64,000 nt of DNA from Streptomyces yatensis (GTDB lineage Bacteria; Actinomycetota; Actinomycetes; Streptomycetales; Streptomycetaceae). The stretch is taken from the NCBI RefSeq assembly GCF_018069625.1, contig NZ_CP072941.1:744001-808000 (forward strand), written 5' to 3'. Both the position numbers and the translations under genes were made by a program. A model generated the notes under the pieces. The model was not told where the DNA came from and did no database searches. It saw only the letters and a list, made by a program, of their open reading frames with translations. Position 1 is the first letter of the stretch; every line of letters starts with the position of its first letter. Of this stretch, positions 56,393 to 64,000 are shown in pieces.

Positions 56393-59300
56393 ATGCCACC
56401 GCCGAAGGCTCTCGCGCAGCGGCCCCGGGTGTCGAAGACGGTGCCCGTCCCCACCCAGGAACGGCCGGAAGCACACGGCTCCGTACGGCCCCAGTTCCCT
56501 CCGTCCAACGCGGCGGTGACGGCCGCCTTGTCCGGCGGACGCGGACCGGCGGCGCTGCCGCACTCCTCCGCCCGGTTGCCGCCCGCCGGACAGGACACGG
56601 TCGGCAATGGTGCGGTCGCGGCGGCCGGCCGTACCGAGCCCGGCCCCCGGCAGCCGCCCACGGCAGAACCGGCCCCGGCGGAGGCGGTGGAGGCAACCCC
56701 CGCGGCCTCGGGCGCCGCAGCGGAGACGGCAGCACGGCCCGGCCCGGCCGCGGATCCGAAGTTCGCGACGCTGAAGAAGGACGTGGGCCGCAAGAAGCGC
56801 TCGGTCGCGAGCTCGCACCCACCCCCGAGGACGGAGGCCGGGGCCGCGCAGGATGCCGCCCGGCCGCCCAAGGACGACGAAGAGGCGCAGGGCAAGACGG
56901 CCAACGCCGAGAAGATGAACGAGGCCAAGCCGAAGGACTTCGACAAGGACGCCTTCATCAGGGCGGTCGAGAAGGCGATCGCCGAGAAGGCGCCGAAGAA
57001 CCTCGACGAGGCGGACAAGTTCGCCGACTCCGGCAAGGCCGACGAGGTGCGGGCCGAGGTGCACGGCAAGGTCGGCGAGGGCAAGGCGGACTCGGCCGAG
57101 CAGATCGCCACGACGACCGCCGCCCCGCCGGACTCCTCGGCGGCCGTCCCCAAGAAGGTCGTACCCCTGACCTCGGACCGGCCCCCGGGGGCCCCGGGCA
57201 CGCCGAATCCGGCCAACGCCGTACCGGACGAACTGCCGCCGTCGGCCACCGACCTGTCCGCGGGCCCCGCCCAACTCAAGCGGCGGATGGCGGGGGCGCA
57301 GGTCACCGAGGCACAGCTGCAGAAGTCCAACGAACCCACGTTCAAGAACGCGCTGAGCGAGAAGAAGGCCGCCGAGCGCCACTCCGAGGCGGCCCCCGGC
57401 CGGATGCGCGGGCACGAGAAGAAGGAGCTGACCGCGGCCACCGCGCAGGCGAAGCGGCTCGGCGCGGCCGCCATGGGCGCGATGGGCGCCCAGCGGGCGC
57501 GGACCGGGCAGCAGGTCGACCGGGGCAAGGGCGGTGCGAAGGGCCGGGACGAGGAGAAGCGGGCCCAGGTCACGACGCTGCTGCAAGGGGTCTTCGACAC
57601 GATGAAGAAGGACGTCGAGGCGATCCTCGACGGCCTCGACAAGCTGGTCGACGACCAGTTCGGCAGGGGTGAGAAGGCGGCGCGGGACGCGTTCACCGCC
57701 GAGCACCAGCGGAAGATGGACGAGTACAAGGACCGCCGGTACTCGGGTGTGACGGGCAAACTGCGCTGGGTGCGGGACAAGTTCGCCGGACTGCCCGCCG
57801 AAGCCGACAAGATCTTCGAGGAGGCCCGCGACAACTACGTCCGCCGGATGCGGCAGGTGATCTCGGATGTGGCCGACACCGTCGGCACGGAGCTGAACCG
57901 GGCCAAGCACCGTATCGCGCGGGGCCGGGCCGAGTTGCAGGCCGCGGTCCGCAAACTCCCGGCCGACCTGCGGTCCATCGGGCAGCAGGCGGCCGCCGAG
58001 TTCACCGACAAGTTCGATGAACTCACCCAGTCCGTGGACGACAAGGGCACCCAGCTCGTCGACACGCTGGCCACCAAGTACACCGACGCGCTCAAGTCCG
58101 TCGACGACGAGATCGCCGCGGAGAAGGAGAAGAACAAGGGCCTGGTGGCCAAGGCCGTGGACGCGGTGAAGTCCGTGATCAACACCATCCTGGAGCTGAA
58201 GCGGCTGCTGCTGTCGGTCCTCGCCAAGGCCGCGTCGGCGGTCATGCTGATCCTGAAAGACCCGATCGGCTTCCTGCGCAACCTGGTCTCGGCCGTCGGC
58301 GCCGGTCTGCGGCAGTTCCTGCGGAACATCGGCCGCCATTTGCAGCAGGGCATCCTGTCCTGGCTGCTCGGCAGGACGGCCGAGGCGGGCATCGAATTGC
58401 CGGCGAAGTTCGACACCCAGGGCGTCCTGAAGATGCTCGCCTCCCTGCTCGGGCTGACCTGGCAGAACATCCGCTCCCGGATCGTCCGCAAGGTCCCGAA
58501 GATGGAGCCGGCGGTCGCGGCTGCGGAGACCGCGGTGCCGCTGGTCGCGGAGGTCCGCAAGCGGGGCGTCGCCGGGATGTGGGACGACCTCAAGACGCGC
58601 GTGGGCGACCTGAAGAAGGACCTCCTGGACAAGGTCATCGCCTATGTCACGCCGACGATCGTCGTCGCCGGGATCATGTGGGTGATCTCGCTGCTCAACC
58701 CCGCGTCCGCGTTCGTGCGGGCGGTGAAGCTGATCATCGACATCGTGCGGTTCGTCGTCACCCAGGCCCGCCAGATCTTCGAGTTCGTGAACGCCGTGCT
58801 CGACGCGGTCATCGCGATCGCGCGAGGCGGCAGCGGCGGCGTCCCGGGCCTGATCGAACAGTCTTTGGCCCGCTCGATCCCGGTCCTGCTGGGCGTGCTC
58901 GCCGCGATCCTGGGCGTGGGCGGGATCGCCTCCCGCGTCAAGGGGATCGTCCAGGCGATGTCCAAGCCGGTGGGCCGGGCCGTGGACTGGGTGGTCGACA
59001 AGATCGTGGGCCTGGTGAAGAAGGTGTGGGCCAAGATCAAGCCGAGGTTCGACAAGAAGAAGCCCAAGCCGAAACCCAAGCCACGGCCGGACCGGAAGCG
59101 GCCGGGCAGCCCGCGCCGGCGGAAGCGCCCGGACCAGCGGCGCCGTCCCGACCGGCGGCGGCCCAAGCGCAGGGGCGACCCGAAGAAGAGGCGGCCGGAC
59201 AAGCGGACCGAGGCGGCCAAGAAGCGCGCCCTCGACGCCGCCATCCGTGACGCGACGCGCCTGCTCAACGAGGAGTCGGCGACGGTCAAGTCCGTGCGGC

Positions 59301-61021
59301 GCGGGCTGCCGGCCATCAAGCGGCGGCACCGCCTCACCAGGATCCGGCTCAAGAAGGTGACCAAGGAGAACTACCGCATCGAGGTCGCCATCAATCCGGA
59401 GGCGGAGACCCAGCCGGAGAATCTCGGCTTCCGCTACAAGATCGCCGGGGCGACCTCAGCAGCGGCCATCGAAATCATCCCCGTGGGCAACCCGGTCGAC
59501 CGGCTGCTCCCCATCCCTCACCCCATGAAGGAACCGCACCCGGCGGGCTTCGTCATCACCATGGCCGCGATCCCGAGCGAGGTGGCCGGCAACCCGCAGA
59601 TCGCCGCCCGGTATCTCACCGACGCGTGGGCGGGATCGACGGAGCAGCAGGTGGCCGCAGCGAGGACGGCCGTCATCATCGGCGTCAACGCCGCTGAACC
59701 CCTCGACCCAGCGGCCACCCCCAAGCGCGGCGCCGAGCCGGTCCGGAAAGCGGTCCACAGCATCGCGGCCCCGAACGAGTTGCGCATGCTCGCATTCGGC
59801 TTCCTGTGGACCCCTACCTGGGTCGACACCGAGACCGGCAAGAAGGTCGCCTTCAGCAAGGTACGCAAGGCCTACGTGGCACTCGCCGCTTCCCCCGACC
59901 AGCAGAAGGCCGCGCGGACCGCCGAGGACGAAGGCCTGCGGGACAGGGCGACCAAGGCCATTCCCTACGGGCTCGTCCGTGGACATATCTTCGTCTCCCA
60001 CGTCAATCGGGCGAAGAGTCTCCTCGCGCAGGTGAACCGGCAGGTCTACGGCTTGAGCCAGGACGCCGACGGCGGTCTGCGGACCCTCGGGGGGAAGGGT
60101 TTGCTCGCCGAGTACGACGCGATCCTCCGGGACATCGCGGGCGATGCGACGATGATCACTGGCGGCTATCACTTCGAGGGTTTCGACTGGGGCTCGAACG
60201 CCAGTCCCCGTACGGTCCAGTTGACCCAACTGGCCAACGAGATCGACCGGGCGATCCGGGCCGCCTTCGGCCTGCACGTACCACAGGCGCTGTACCCCGC
60301 CGAGCCGAACACGCTCATCAAGCTCTGGGACGCACGTGACGAGAAGCGCGTGTACGACATCTTCCAGCGGCTCCAGCAGGCCACAGCCAGAGACCGCCGA
60401 CCCTATGGGGTCGGCGGCGGTGAGGGCCGCCGATTCAGGAACTGGGCGCGGCGGCTTCTCGGCGGCGCCTTCTCGATGGTGTATGCGCCGAGCGCGGCGA
60501 TCCCCTCGGATCCGCGGCTGGGCACCGACCGCGGGTTCGAGGTGTCCGAGAAGAGCATCGAGGACAGTCAGCACCCGGCGAACCCGGTCATCAAGCAGGC
60601 CCAGTCCATGGCGAACGCCTACACCATCACCCTGGAACTCACCGGAGGAATGGTCCCCGGGCTGGGCCGACCCGAGCAGACGACGGTCTCCCGAGTCTTC
60701 CGGCACGTCGAGGCCGTCATCAGATTGCTGACCGACGCGCCGGAACTGACCATGGAGGATCCAGGCATCCAAGAGCACGTAGACGCGGTAAAGACCCTGC
60801 TCAAGGACGCGCGAAAAAGGCTTCTTCAGGCGGGGGGCAGCATTCCTGACGCACAGCGTACCCACGACGCCATGGGTCTGGTGGAAAGCGTCGCGCATGA
60901 GATCATCGGCGCGCTGACGGCGTCCGACCTCAAGCGCACCTGGAGAAAACTGAACAAGCTGACGCAGGAGATCCGGGCGGAGAAGGCCGAGCGGAAAAGC
61001 CAAGCGAAGGGGACGGGGTAA
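56393..61021 (+). CDS. Giant modular protein resembling an eCIS cargo/effector; C-terminal domain unrecognised
   Basis: The protein has 1542 residues. It starts at ATG 56393, with GGGAGG nine bases upstream; a GTG at 56336 is also in frame. Residues 1-150 are P/A-rich with GNGAV and SNAAV motifs, like the LQRxxGNxAV segments of eCIS-associated proteins. About 150-600 is charged, helical and coiled-coil-like. About 590-860 holds hydrophobic helices and the motifs LTWQNIRSRIV and SLLNPASAFVRA, which I recall from cargo-type proteins at eCIS loci. About 889-945 is an extremely basic K/R/P linker. The last 500-600 residues form a separate domain I do not recognise, with RGHIFVSHVNRAKSL and GGYHFEGFDWGSN. 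The layout suggests a conserved carrier with a variable effector tip. There is no signal peptide. The next gene starts at the stop codon. Effector activity is inference. Confidence 0.8.
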   Translation: MPPPKALAQRPRVSKTVPVPTQERPEAHGSVRPQFPPSNAAVTAALSGGRGPAALPHSSARLPPAGQDTVGNGAVAAAGRTEPGPRQPPTAEPAPAEAVEATPAASGAAAETAARPGPAADPKFATLKKDVGRKKRSVASSHPPPRTEAGAAQDAARPPKDDEEAQGKTANAEKMNEAKPKDFDKDAFIRAVEKAIAEKAPKNLDEADKFADSGKADEVRAEVHGKVGEGKADSAEQIATTTAAPPDSSAAVPKKVVPLTSDRPPGAPGTPNPANAVPDELPPSATDLSAGPAQLKRRMAGAQVTEAQLQKSNEPTFKNALSEKKAAERHSEAAPGRMRGHEKKELTAATAQAKRLGAAAMGAMGAQRARTGQQVDRGKGGAKGRDEEKRAQVTTLLQGVFDTMKKDVEAILDGLDKLVDDQFGRGEKAARDAFTAEHQRKMDEYKDRRYSGVTGKLRWVRDKFAGLPAEADKIFEEARDNYVRRMRQVISDVADTVGTELNRAKHRIARGRAELQAAVRKLPADLRSIGQQAAAEFTDKFDELTQSVDDKGTQLVDTLATKYTDALKSVDDEIAAEKEKNKGLVAKAVDAVKSVINTILELKRLLLSVLAKAASAVMLILKDPIGFLRNLVSAVGAGLRQFLRNIGRHLQQGILSWLLGRTAEAGIELPAKFDTQGVLKMLASLLGLTWQNIRSRIVRKVPKMEPAVAAAETAVPLVAEVRKRGVAGMWDDLKTRVGDLKKDLLDKVIAYVTPTIVVAGIMWVISLLNPASAFVRAVKLIIDIVRFVVTQARQIFEFVNAVLDAVIAIARGGSGGVPGLIEQSLARSIPVLLGVLAAILGVGGIASRVKGIVQAMSKPVGRAVDWVVDKIVGLVKKVWAKIKPRFDKKKPKPKPKPRPDRKRPGSPRRRKRPDQRRRPDRRRPKRRGDPKKRRPDKRTEAAKKRALDAAIRDATRLLNEESATVKSVRRGLPAIKRRHRLTRIRLKKVTKENYRIEVAINPEAETQPENLGFRYKIAGATSAAAIEIIPVGNPVDRLLPIPHPMKEPHPAGFVITMAAIPSEVAGNPQIAARYLTDAWAGSTEQQVAAARTAVIIGVNAAEPLDPAATPKRGAEPVRKAVHSIAAPNELRMLAFGFLWTPTWVDTETGKKVAFSKVRKAYVALAASPDQQKAARTAEDEGLRDRATKAIPYGLVRGHIFVSHVNRAKSLLAQVNRQVYGLSQDADGGLRTLGGKGLLAEYDAILRDIAGDATMITGGYHFEGFDWGSNASPRTVQLTQLANEIDRAIRAAFGLHVPQALYPAEPNTLIKLWDARDEKRVYDIFQRLQQATARDRRPYGVGGGEGRRFRNWARRLLGGAFSMVYAPSAAIPSDPRLGTDRGFEVSEKSIEDSQHPANPVIKQAQSMANAYTITLELTGGMVPGLGRPEQTTVSRVFRHVEAVIRLLTDAPELTMEDPGIQEHVDAVKTLLKDARKRLLQAGGSIPDAQRTHDAMGLVESVAHEIIGALTASDLKRTWRKLNKLTQEIRAEKAERKSQAKGTG

Positions 61022-61663
61022 GTGGACGACGATACGCTCCCACAGCTGCGGGCCGAGGCGTCGCGCGATGACTACGCCTCGATGGTCCGGCTGGCGCGTG
61101 CCCTGTTCGAGACCGGCCTGAGCGCCCGCCAGGTCCTGCGCGAGTGCTACGCCGTCGACCTGCCCCGGGAGTTTTTCGCCCTCGCCGAGGACGGCCCCTG
61201 GCATTTGGGGCTGATGACCACCAACCAACCGTGGAGCCTGGCCTTCCCCTTGGAGCGAGGAGGACCGCACCCCGAGCCGACCTCACTGGACCCGGTCGAG
61301 CGCCGCCTCTTCGCCCTCGATCCCGATCTGCTGCCCCTCCTCCATCTGCCCGTGGACGACGAGGCGCCGATGGAGGAGCTGCCCGTGCTCTGCTACCGGC
61401 TCTCCGAGCTCCAGGAGCGGCGGACAACTGTCCTAAGTGTCCCAGGGACGGCCACCCACCGCGATGAGGTGACGCGGCGGGGTGACTCGCTGCTGGCGAT
61501 CCTTCGGGACTTCCAGGCCGAGGACCTGCGCGAGCTGGAGCGGCAGTACGACGAGCAAGACGGCTGGGGCATCGGCGCCGTACAGGAGGAGCATCTGGAC
61601 GGCGCTCGCGCGATTCTCGAACGGATCGACAGGCTCCGGAACGAGGTCACGTCGTACGAGTGA
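61022..61663 (+). CDS. Unrecognised 213-residue protein coupled to the giant protein; candidate immunity or chaperone
   Basis: The start is a GTG directly abutting the TAA of the preceding gene, with GGGGACGGGG as ribosome site, so translation is probably coupled. The protein is soluble and acidic (MDDDTLPQLRAEASRDDY), has no signal peptide or membrane segment, and ends in charged helices (LRDFQAEDLRELERQYDEQD). The segment LSARQVLRECYAVDLPREFF faintly recalls SMI1/KNR4-type immunity proteins, but this is not firm. The tight coupling to a possible toxin suggests an immunity protein or a loading chaperone. No function is proven by sequence. Confidence 0.85.
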   Translation: MDDDTLPQLRAEASRDDYASMVRLARALFETGLSARQVLRECYAVDLPREFFALAEDGPWHLGLMTTNQPWSLAFPLERGGPHPEPTSLDPVERRLFALDPDLLPLLHLPVDDEAPMEELPVLCYRLSELQERRTTVLSVPGTATHRDEVTRRGDSLLAILRDFQAEDLRELERQYDEQDGWGIGAVQEEHLDGARAILERIDRLRNEVTSYE

Positions 61664-61699
61664 GGCGCCGTCGAGCGGGGGTCCAGCAGGTGTGCGGCG

Positions 61700-61718
61700 C
61701 ACGGCGCGAAGCGCCGTG
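61700..61718. terminator. Bidirectional terminator hairpin
   Basis: CACGGCGC-GAA-GCGCCGTG is a perfect 8-bp stem with a three-base loop. It sits in the 70 bp between two convergent genes (stops at 61663 on plus and 61734 on minus) and is well placed to end transcription from both sides. Confidence 0.65.
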
Positions 61719-61733
61719 GAGCCGATTACGGTC

Positions 61734-62036
61734 TCACCGAGTCGGGGCGTCCTCCCAAGGCGACTTCACGGGTACGAAGAACAGCCGTACACCCGGGGCC
61801 GCCGCCTGCGCGGCCGCTTTGGTTGTGGCCGCGTTGCCGAGCTGGTCCTGGGCAGCGGGCGGTGACATCTTGGCCAGCGCGTGCATGCTGTGGGCCATCG
61901 TCGCGTTGCTCACCGGCACCGGCACCGGAGCCGGCGCCGGCGCCTGGCGGGTGGCCGTCGCCGTCTCCTGGGTGCGGGCCGGCGGGACCGGGGCCAGGAG
62001 CCTGTGCAGGGAGAGTGGGGGTTCGGTGGGCAGCAT
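61734..62036 (-). CDS. Small P/A-rich protein downstream of the eCIS-type ATPase
   Basis: This 100-residue protein starts at ATG 62036; a GTG at 62045 overlaps the ATPase stop. I do not recognise a family. It is rich in Pro, Ala and Thr (TRQAPAPAPVPVPVSNATMA), followed by a helical stretch with QDQLGNAATTKAA and a more ordered end, VRLFFVPVKSPWED. The QDxxGNxA motif also occurs near the N-terminus of the giant protein (QDTVGNGAVAA) and resembles the GNxAV segment common to eCIS-associated proteins. Five bases separate it from the ATPase stop, so the two are likely cotranscribed. It may be a small cargo, adaptor or structural accessory. Confidence 0.7.
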   Translation of the reverse strand: MLPTEPPLSLHRLLAPVPPARTQETATATRQAPAPAPVPVPVSNATMAHSMHALAKMSPPAAQDQLGNAATTKAAAQAAAPGVRLFFVPVKSPWEDAPTR

Positions 62037-62041
62037 CGGTG

Positions 62042-64000
62042 TCACCCCGGGGTTCCGTCGTCGAGCAGATGGGCGTGCGGGCCCAGTTCGGCCGGGCGGA
62101 GGAGGCGGGCCTCGCGCTGGAACTGGCGGGCCACCCCGCGGACGATGTGGCGCATCTCGATCGTAGCGCCGCCGCTGTCCGCCGCGCCCAGGGCCGCCGC
62201 GCGGGCCGCCGCGGCGATGGCGGCGCCCGTCATGTCCAGGCGGGCCAGGGCGTCCAGGTCCACGTCGGGCGCGAGCGGGGCCTCCTCGGGGAAGGCAAGG
62301 CGCCACAGTCTGCGGCGTTCGGCGGCAGCCGGGCGGGGGAAGTGGACGACGAAGTGGAAGCGCCGGGTGAAGGCCGGGTCGATGTTGTCCTTCAGATTGC
62401 TGGTCAGGATGACCAGGCCGTCGCTGGCCTCCAGGCGCTGCAGCAGATAGCCGACTTCCAGGTTGGCGTAGCGGTCGGTGCCGTGCTTCACCTCGCCGCG
62501 CTTGCCGAACAGGGCGTCGGCCTCGTCGAAGAGCAGCACGGCGTGGCTCTCCTCGGCCTGCCGGAACGCGATCTCCATGTTCTTCTCCGTCTCCCCCACC
62601 CATTTGGAGACGACCTGGGCGAGGTCCACCTTGAGCAGTTCCAGGCCGAGCATGCCGGTGACGATCTCGGCGGACATGGTCTTGCCGGTCCCGGGCTCAC
62701 CGGTGAAGAGCGCCTTGACCCCGCCGTGCCCCGAGCGGCGGGCGAAGCCCCAGCTCTCGGCGATCCGGGGCCAGGCGCGGAAGGCGGAGGCGATCTCCAG
62801 GATCTGGCGGAACTGGACATCGGGCAGGACCAGGTCCCCGACGGTGCGCCGGGGCGTGATCGCGTGGACGGCGCTGCCGCTGCGGCCGCGGGTGACGGTG
62901 GCGATGGCGGGCTCGACATGGTCGGCGACCGGCTCCGGATGTCCGTTGCCGGCCAGGCGTGCCCCGGCGTCCGCGACCGAGGCGACGGCGCGCAGTTCGC
63001 CGCCGCTCATCCGGTAGCGGACGGCGAGGTCTTCGAGGAGGGTTCCGGTCAGGTCCGGGAGCGCGGCCGACCACATCGCCCGGCGCTCGGTGAACCCGGG
63101 GACGGGCACGGTGAGTTCGGCGTAGGCGCGCACCGCGAGCAGGCCCGCCGGGCGCCAGGGCTTCAGGCCGGTCAGACACACCGGCACGCGCGAGCGCAGC
63201 AGCGCGGCGGTCACCGCGTCGGCGGCTGGCCCCTGCTGCTCGCCGTGCAGGTCGTCGGTGGGGATCCACAGCACGGCGCCCAGTGCGGCGGCCGTCCGCA
63301 GATCGGCCTCGGGGTCGGCGGTCAGGGTGCGCAGCGGCGCCCCGGCGGCCCGGGCCAGCGCCTGTACGGCGTCGAGCTGGCCGTCGGGCGGGCAGCCCCA
63401 CAGCCCCGCCAGGTCGAGGTCGCCGGAGCCCAGCGCCCGGCCCAGCCGGATGAGCCGGTCCGAGGAGAGGTACGGGGACAGCACGCGCGGCTCCGGCGGT
63501 GCGACCTCGCCGGGGTCGTGGCCGAGCAGTCCCACGTCGCCGCCCCAGCCCAGCAGGAAGTCCAGCACCCCGGGTCCGGGTACCAGTTCCTGGGCCAGTT
63601 CGACCGCGGCCTCGCCGTGCGCGCGCAGCAGCCCGTACCGGCGCAGCGGCCCGGCCGGGCCGAGGGAGCGGCGCAGGGCGAGGCGGGCCGGCGCGGTGTC
63701 CGCGCCCACGGTCACCAGCAACTCCACGCTCGGCAGCCGCCGGTTCAGGTTGTCCACGACGTAGGCGTAGATCCGCTCATAGCCGCGGTCCAGTTCGGGC
63801 GCGACGGTCAGCAGCAGGGCGTCCTGCTCGGCGCGGGTCAGGCCGAACCGGGTGGCGAGCGCGTCCAGCGGCAGGGCCGTGCCCTCGGCGCAGGCGCGCC
63901 GCCTCAGGTCCCGTTCGGCTTCCGGCTCGGGCTGACGGGGGGCGCACGGCTCGGCCATGGTGTCGGTGAAGGCGTGCACCTCGCCCAGCAGCACCTCGAC
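62042..64000 (-). CDS. AAA+ ATPase of the eCIS-associated type (5' end probably outside window)
   Basis: At least 652 residues are visible. The frame is open to the right edge; an internal GTG at 63994 is possible, but the true start probably lies beyond. The N-terminal half has the FGLTRAEQDALLLTVAPELD pattern seen in ATPases of contractile injection loci. The C-terminal AAA+ domain has Walker A GEPGTGKT (about 62680-62703), Walker B VLLFDEADALFG (about 62510-62545), the sensor-1 segment LTSNLKDNIDPAF and the arginine-rich TRRFHF. Such ATPases are encoded beside sheath, tube and baseplate genes of eCIS, and their exact role in assembly or loading is unsettled. It would be cotranscribed with the small gene at 61734-62036. 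Confidence in AAA+ is high, in eCIS assignment moderate. Confidence 0.88.
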   Translation of the reverse strand, partial: VEVLLGEVHAFTDTMAEPCAPRQPEPEAERDLRRRACAEGTALPLDALATRFGLTRAEQDALLLTVAPELDRGYERIYAYVVDNLNRRLPSVELLVTVGADTAPARLALRRSLGPAGPLRRYGLLRAHGEAAVELAQELVPGPGVLDFLLGWGGDVGLLGHDPGEVAPPEPRVLSPYLSSDRLIRLGRALGSGDLDLAGLWGCPPDGQLDAVQALARAAGAPLRTLTADPEADLRTAAALGAVLWIPTDDLHGEQQGPAADAVTAALLRSRVPVCLTGLKPWRPAGLLAVRAYAELTVPVPGFTERRAMWSAALPDLTGTLLEDLAVRYRMSGGELRAVASVADAGARLAGNGHPEPVADHVEPAIATVTRGRSGSAVHAITPRRTVGDLVLPDVQFRQILEIASAFRAWPRIAESWGFARRSGHGGVKALFTGEPGTGKTMSAEIVTGMLGLELLKVDLAQVVSKWVGETEKNMEIAFRQAEESHAVLLFDEADALFGKRGEVKHGTDRYANLEVGYLLQRLEASDGLVILTSNLKDNIDPAFTRRFHFVVHFPRPAAAERRRLWRLAFPEEAPLAPDVDLDALARLDMTGAAIAAAARAAALGAADSGGATIEMRHIVRGVARQFQREARLLRPAELGPHAHLLDDGTPG

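Noticed and set aside
56339..59329. Long minus-strand open frame opposite the giant eCIS-type gene
   Set aside because: The translation is low-complexity (R/L/G/H-rich). The plus-strand frame has a good ribosome site, recognisable motifs and a coupled downstream gene.

Overview
The window is high-GC DNA from an actinomycete, most likely Streptomyces. The reasons are the GC-rich third codon positions, giant modular type I polyketide synthase (PKS) genes, a P450 with its own small ferredoxin, and genes typical of Streptomyces contractile injection system loci. No rRNA, tRNA, CRISPR array, transposase or attachment site was seen.

Positions 1-52170 hold five consecutive PKS genes, all on the minus strand. 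In order of transcription (right to left) I call them PKS-A (40336-52170), PKS-B (29865-40241), PKS-C (19652-29782), PKS-D (5386-19626) and PKS-E (1-5309, running off the left edge). They contain ten complete extension modules and the start of an eleventh. Modules A1-C2 use mostly methylmalonyl-type ATs with varied reduction: DH-KR, DH-ER-KR, KR, DH-KR, DH-KR, KR. Modules D1-D3 and E1 are all malonyl KS-AT-KR-ACP, which would build a 1,3-polyol. The terminal docking helices support the order A>B>C>D>E. They also show that A needs an upstream partner that is not in the window. No loading module and no thioesterase is present, so both ends of the assembly line lie elsewhere.

Positions 52171-56246 are the tailoring and control segment. 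It holds a [3Fe-4S] ferredoxin and a P450 on the minus strand, codirectional with the PKS genes, then a divergent second P450 and a TetR-family regulator on the plus strand. A striking double palindrome at 54209-54241, just before the second P450, is the probable TetR operator.

Positions 56393-64000 look like a different system, the edge of an extracellular contractile injection system (eCIS) locus. It has a 1542-residue modular protein built like an eCIS cargo/effector, with a C-terminal domain I do not recognise. A tightly coupled 213-residue gene follows it and may encode immunity or a chaperone. Across a bidirectional hairpin terminator are a 100-residue P/A-rich protein and an AAA+ ATPase of the eCIS type that reaches the right edge.

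Predicted backbone after E1 (inference by colinearity): R-CH=C(Me)-CH2-CH(Me)-CH(OH)-CH(Me)-CH=CH-CH=C(Me)-CH(OH)-CH(Me)-[CH(OH)-CH2]x4-CO-S-ACP. I could not match it with confidence to a known compound.
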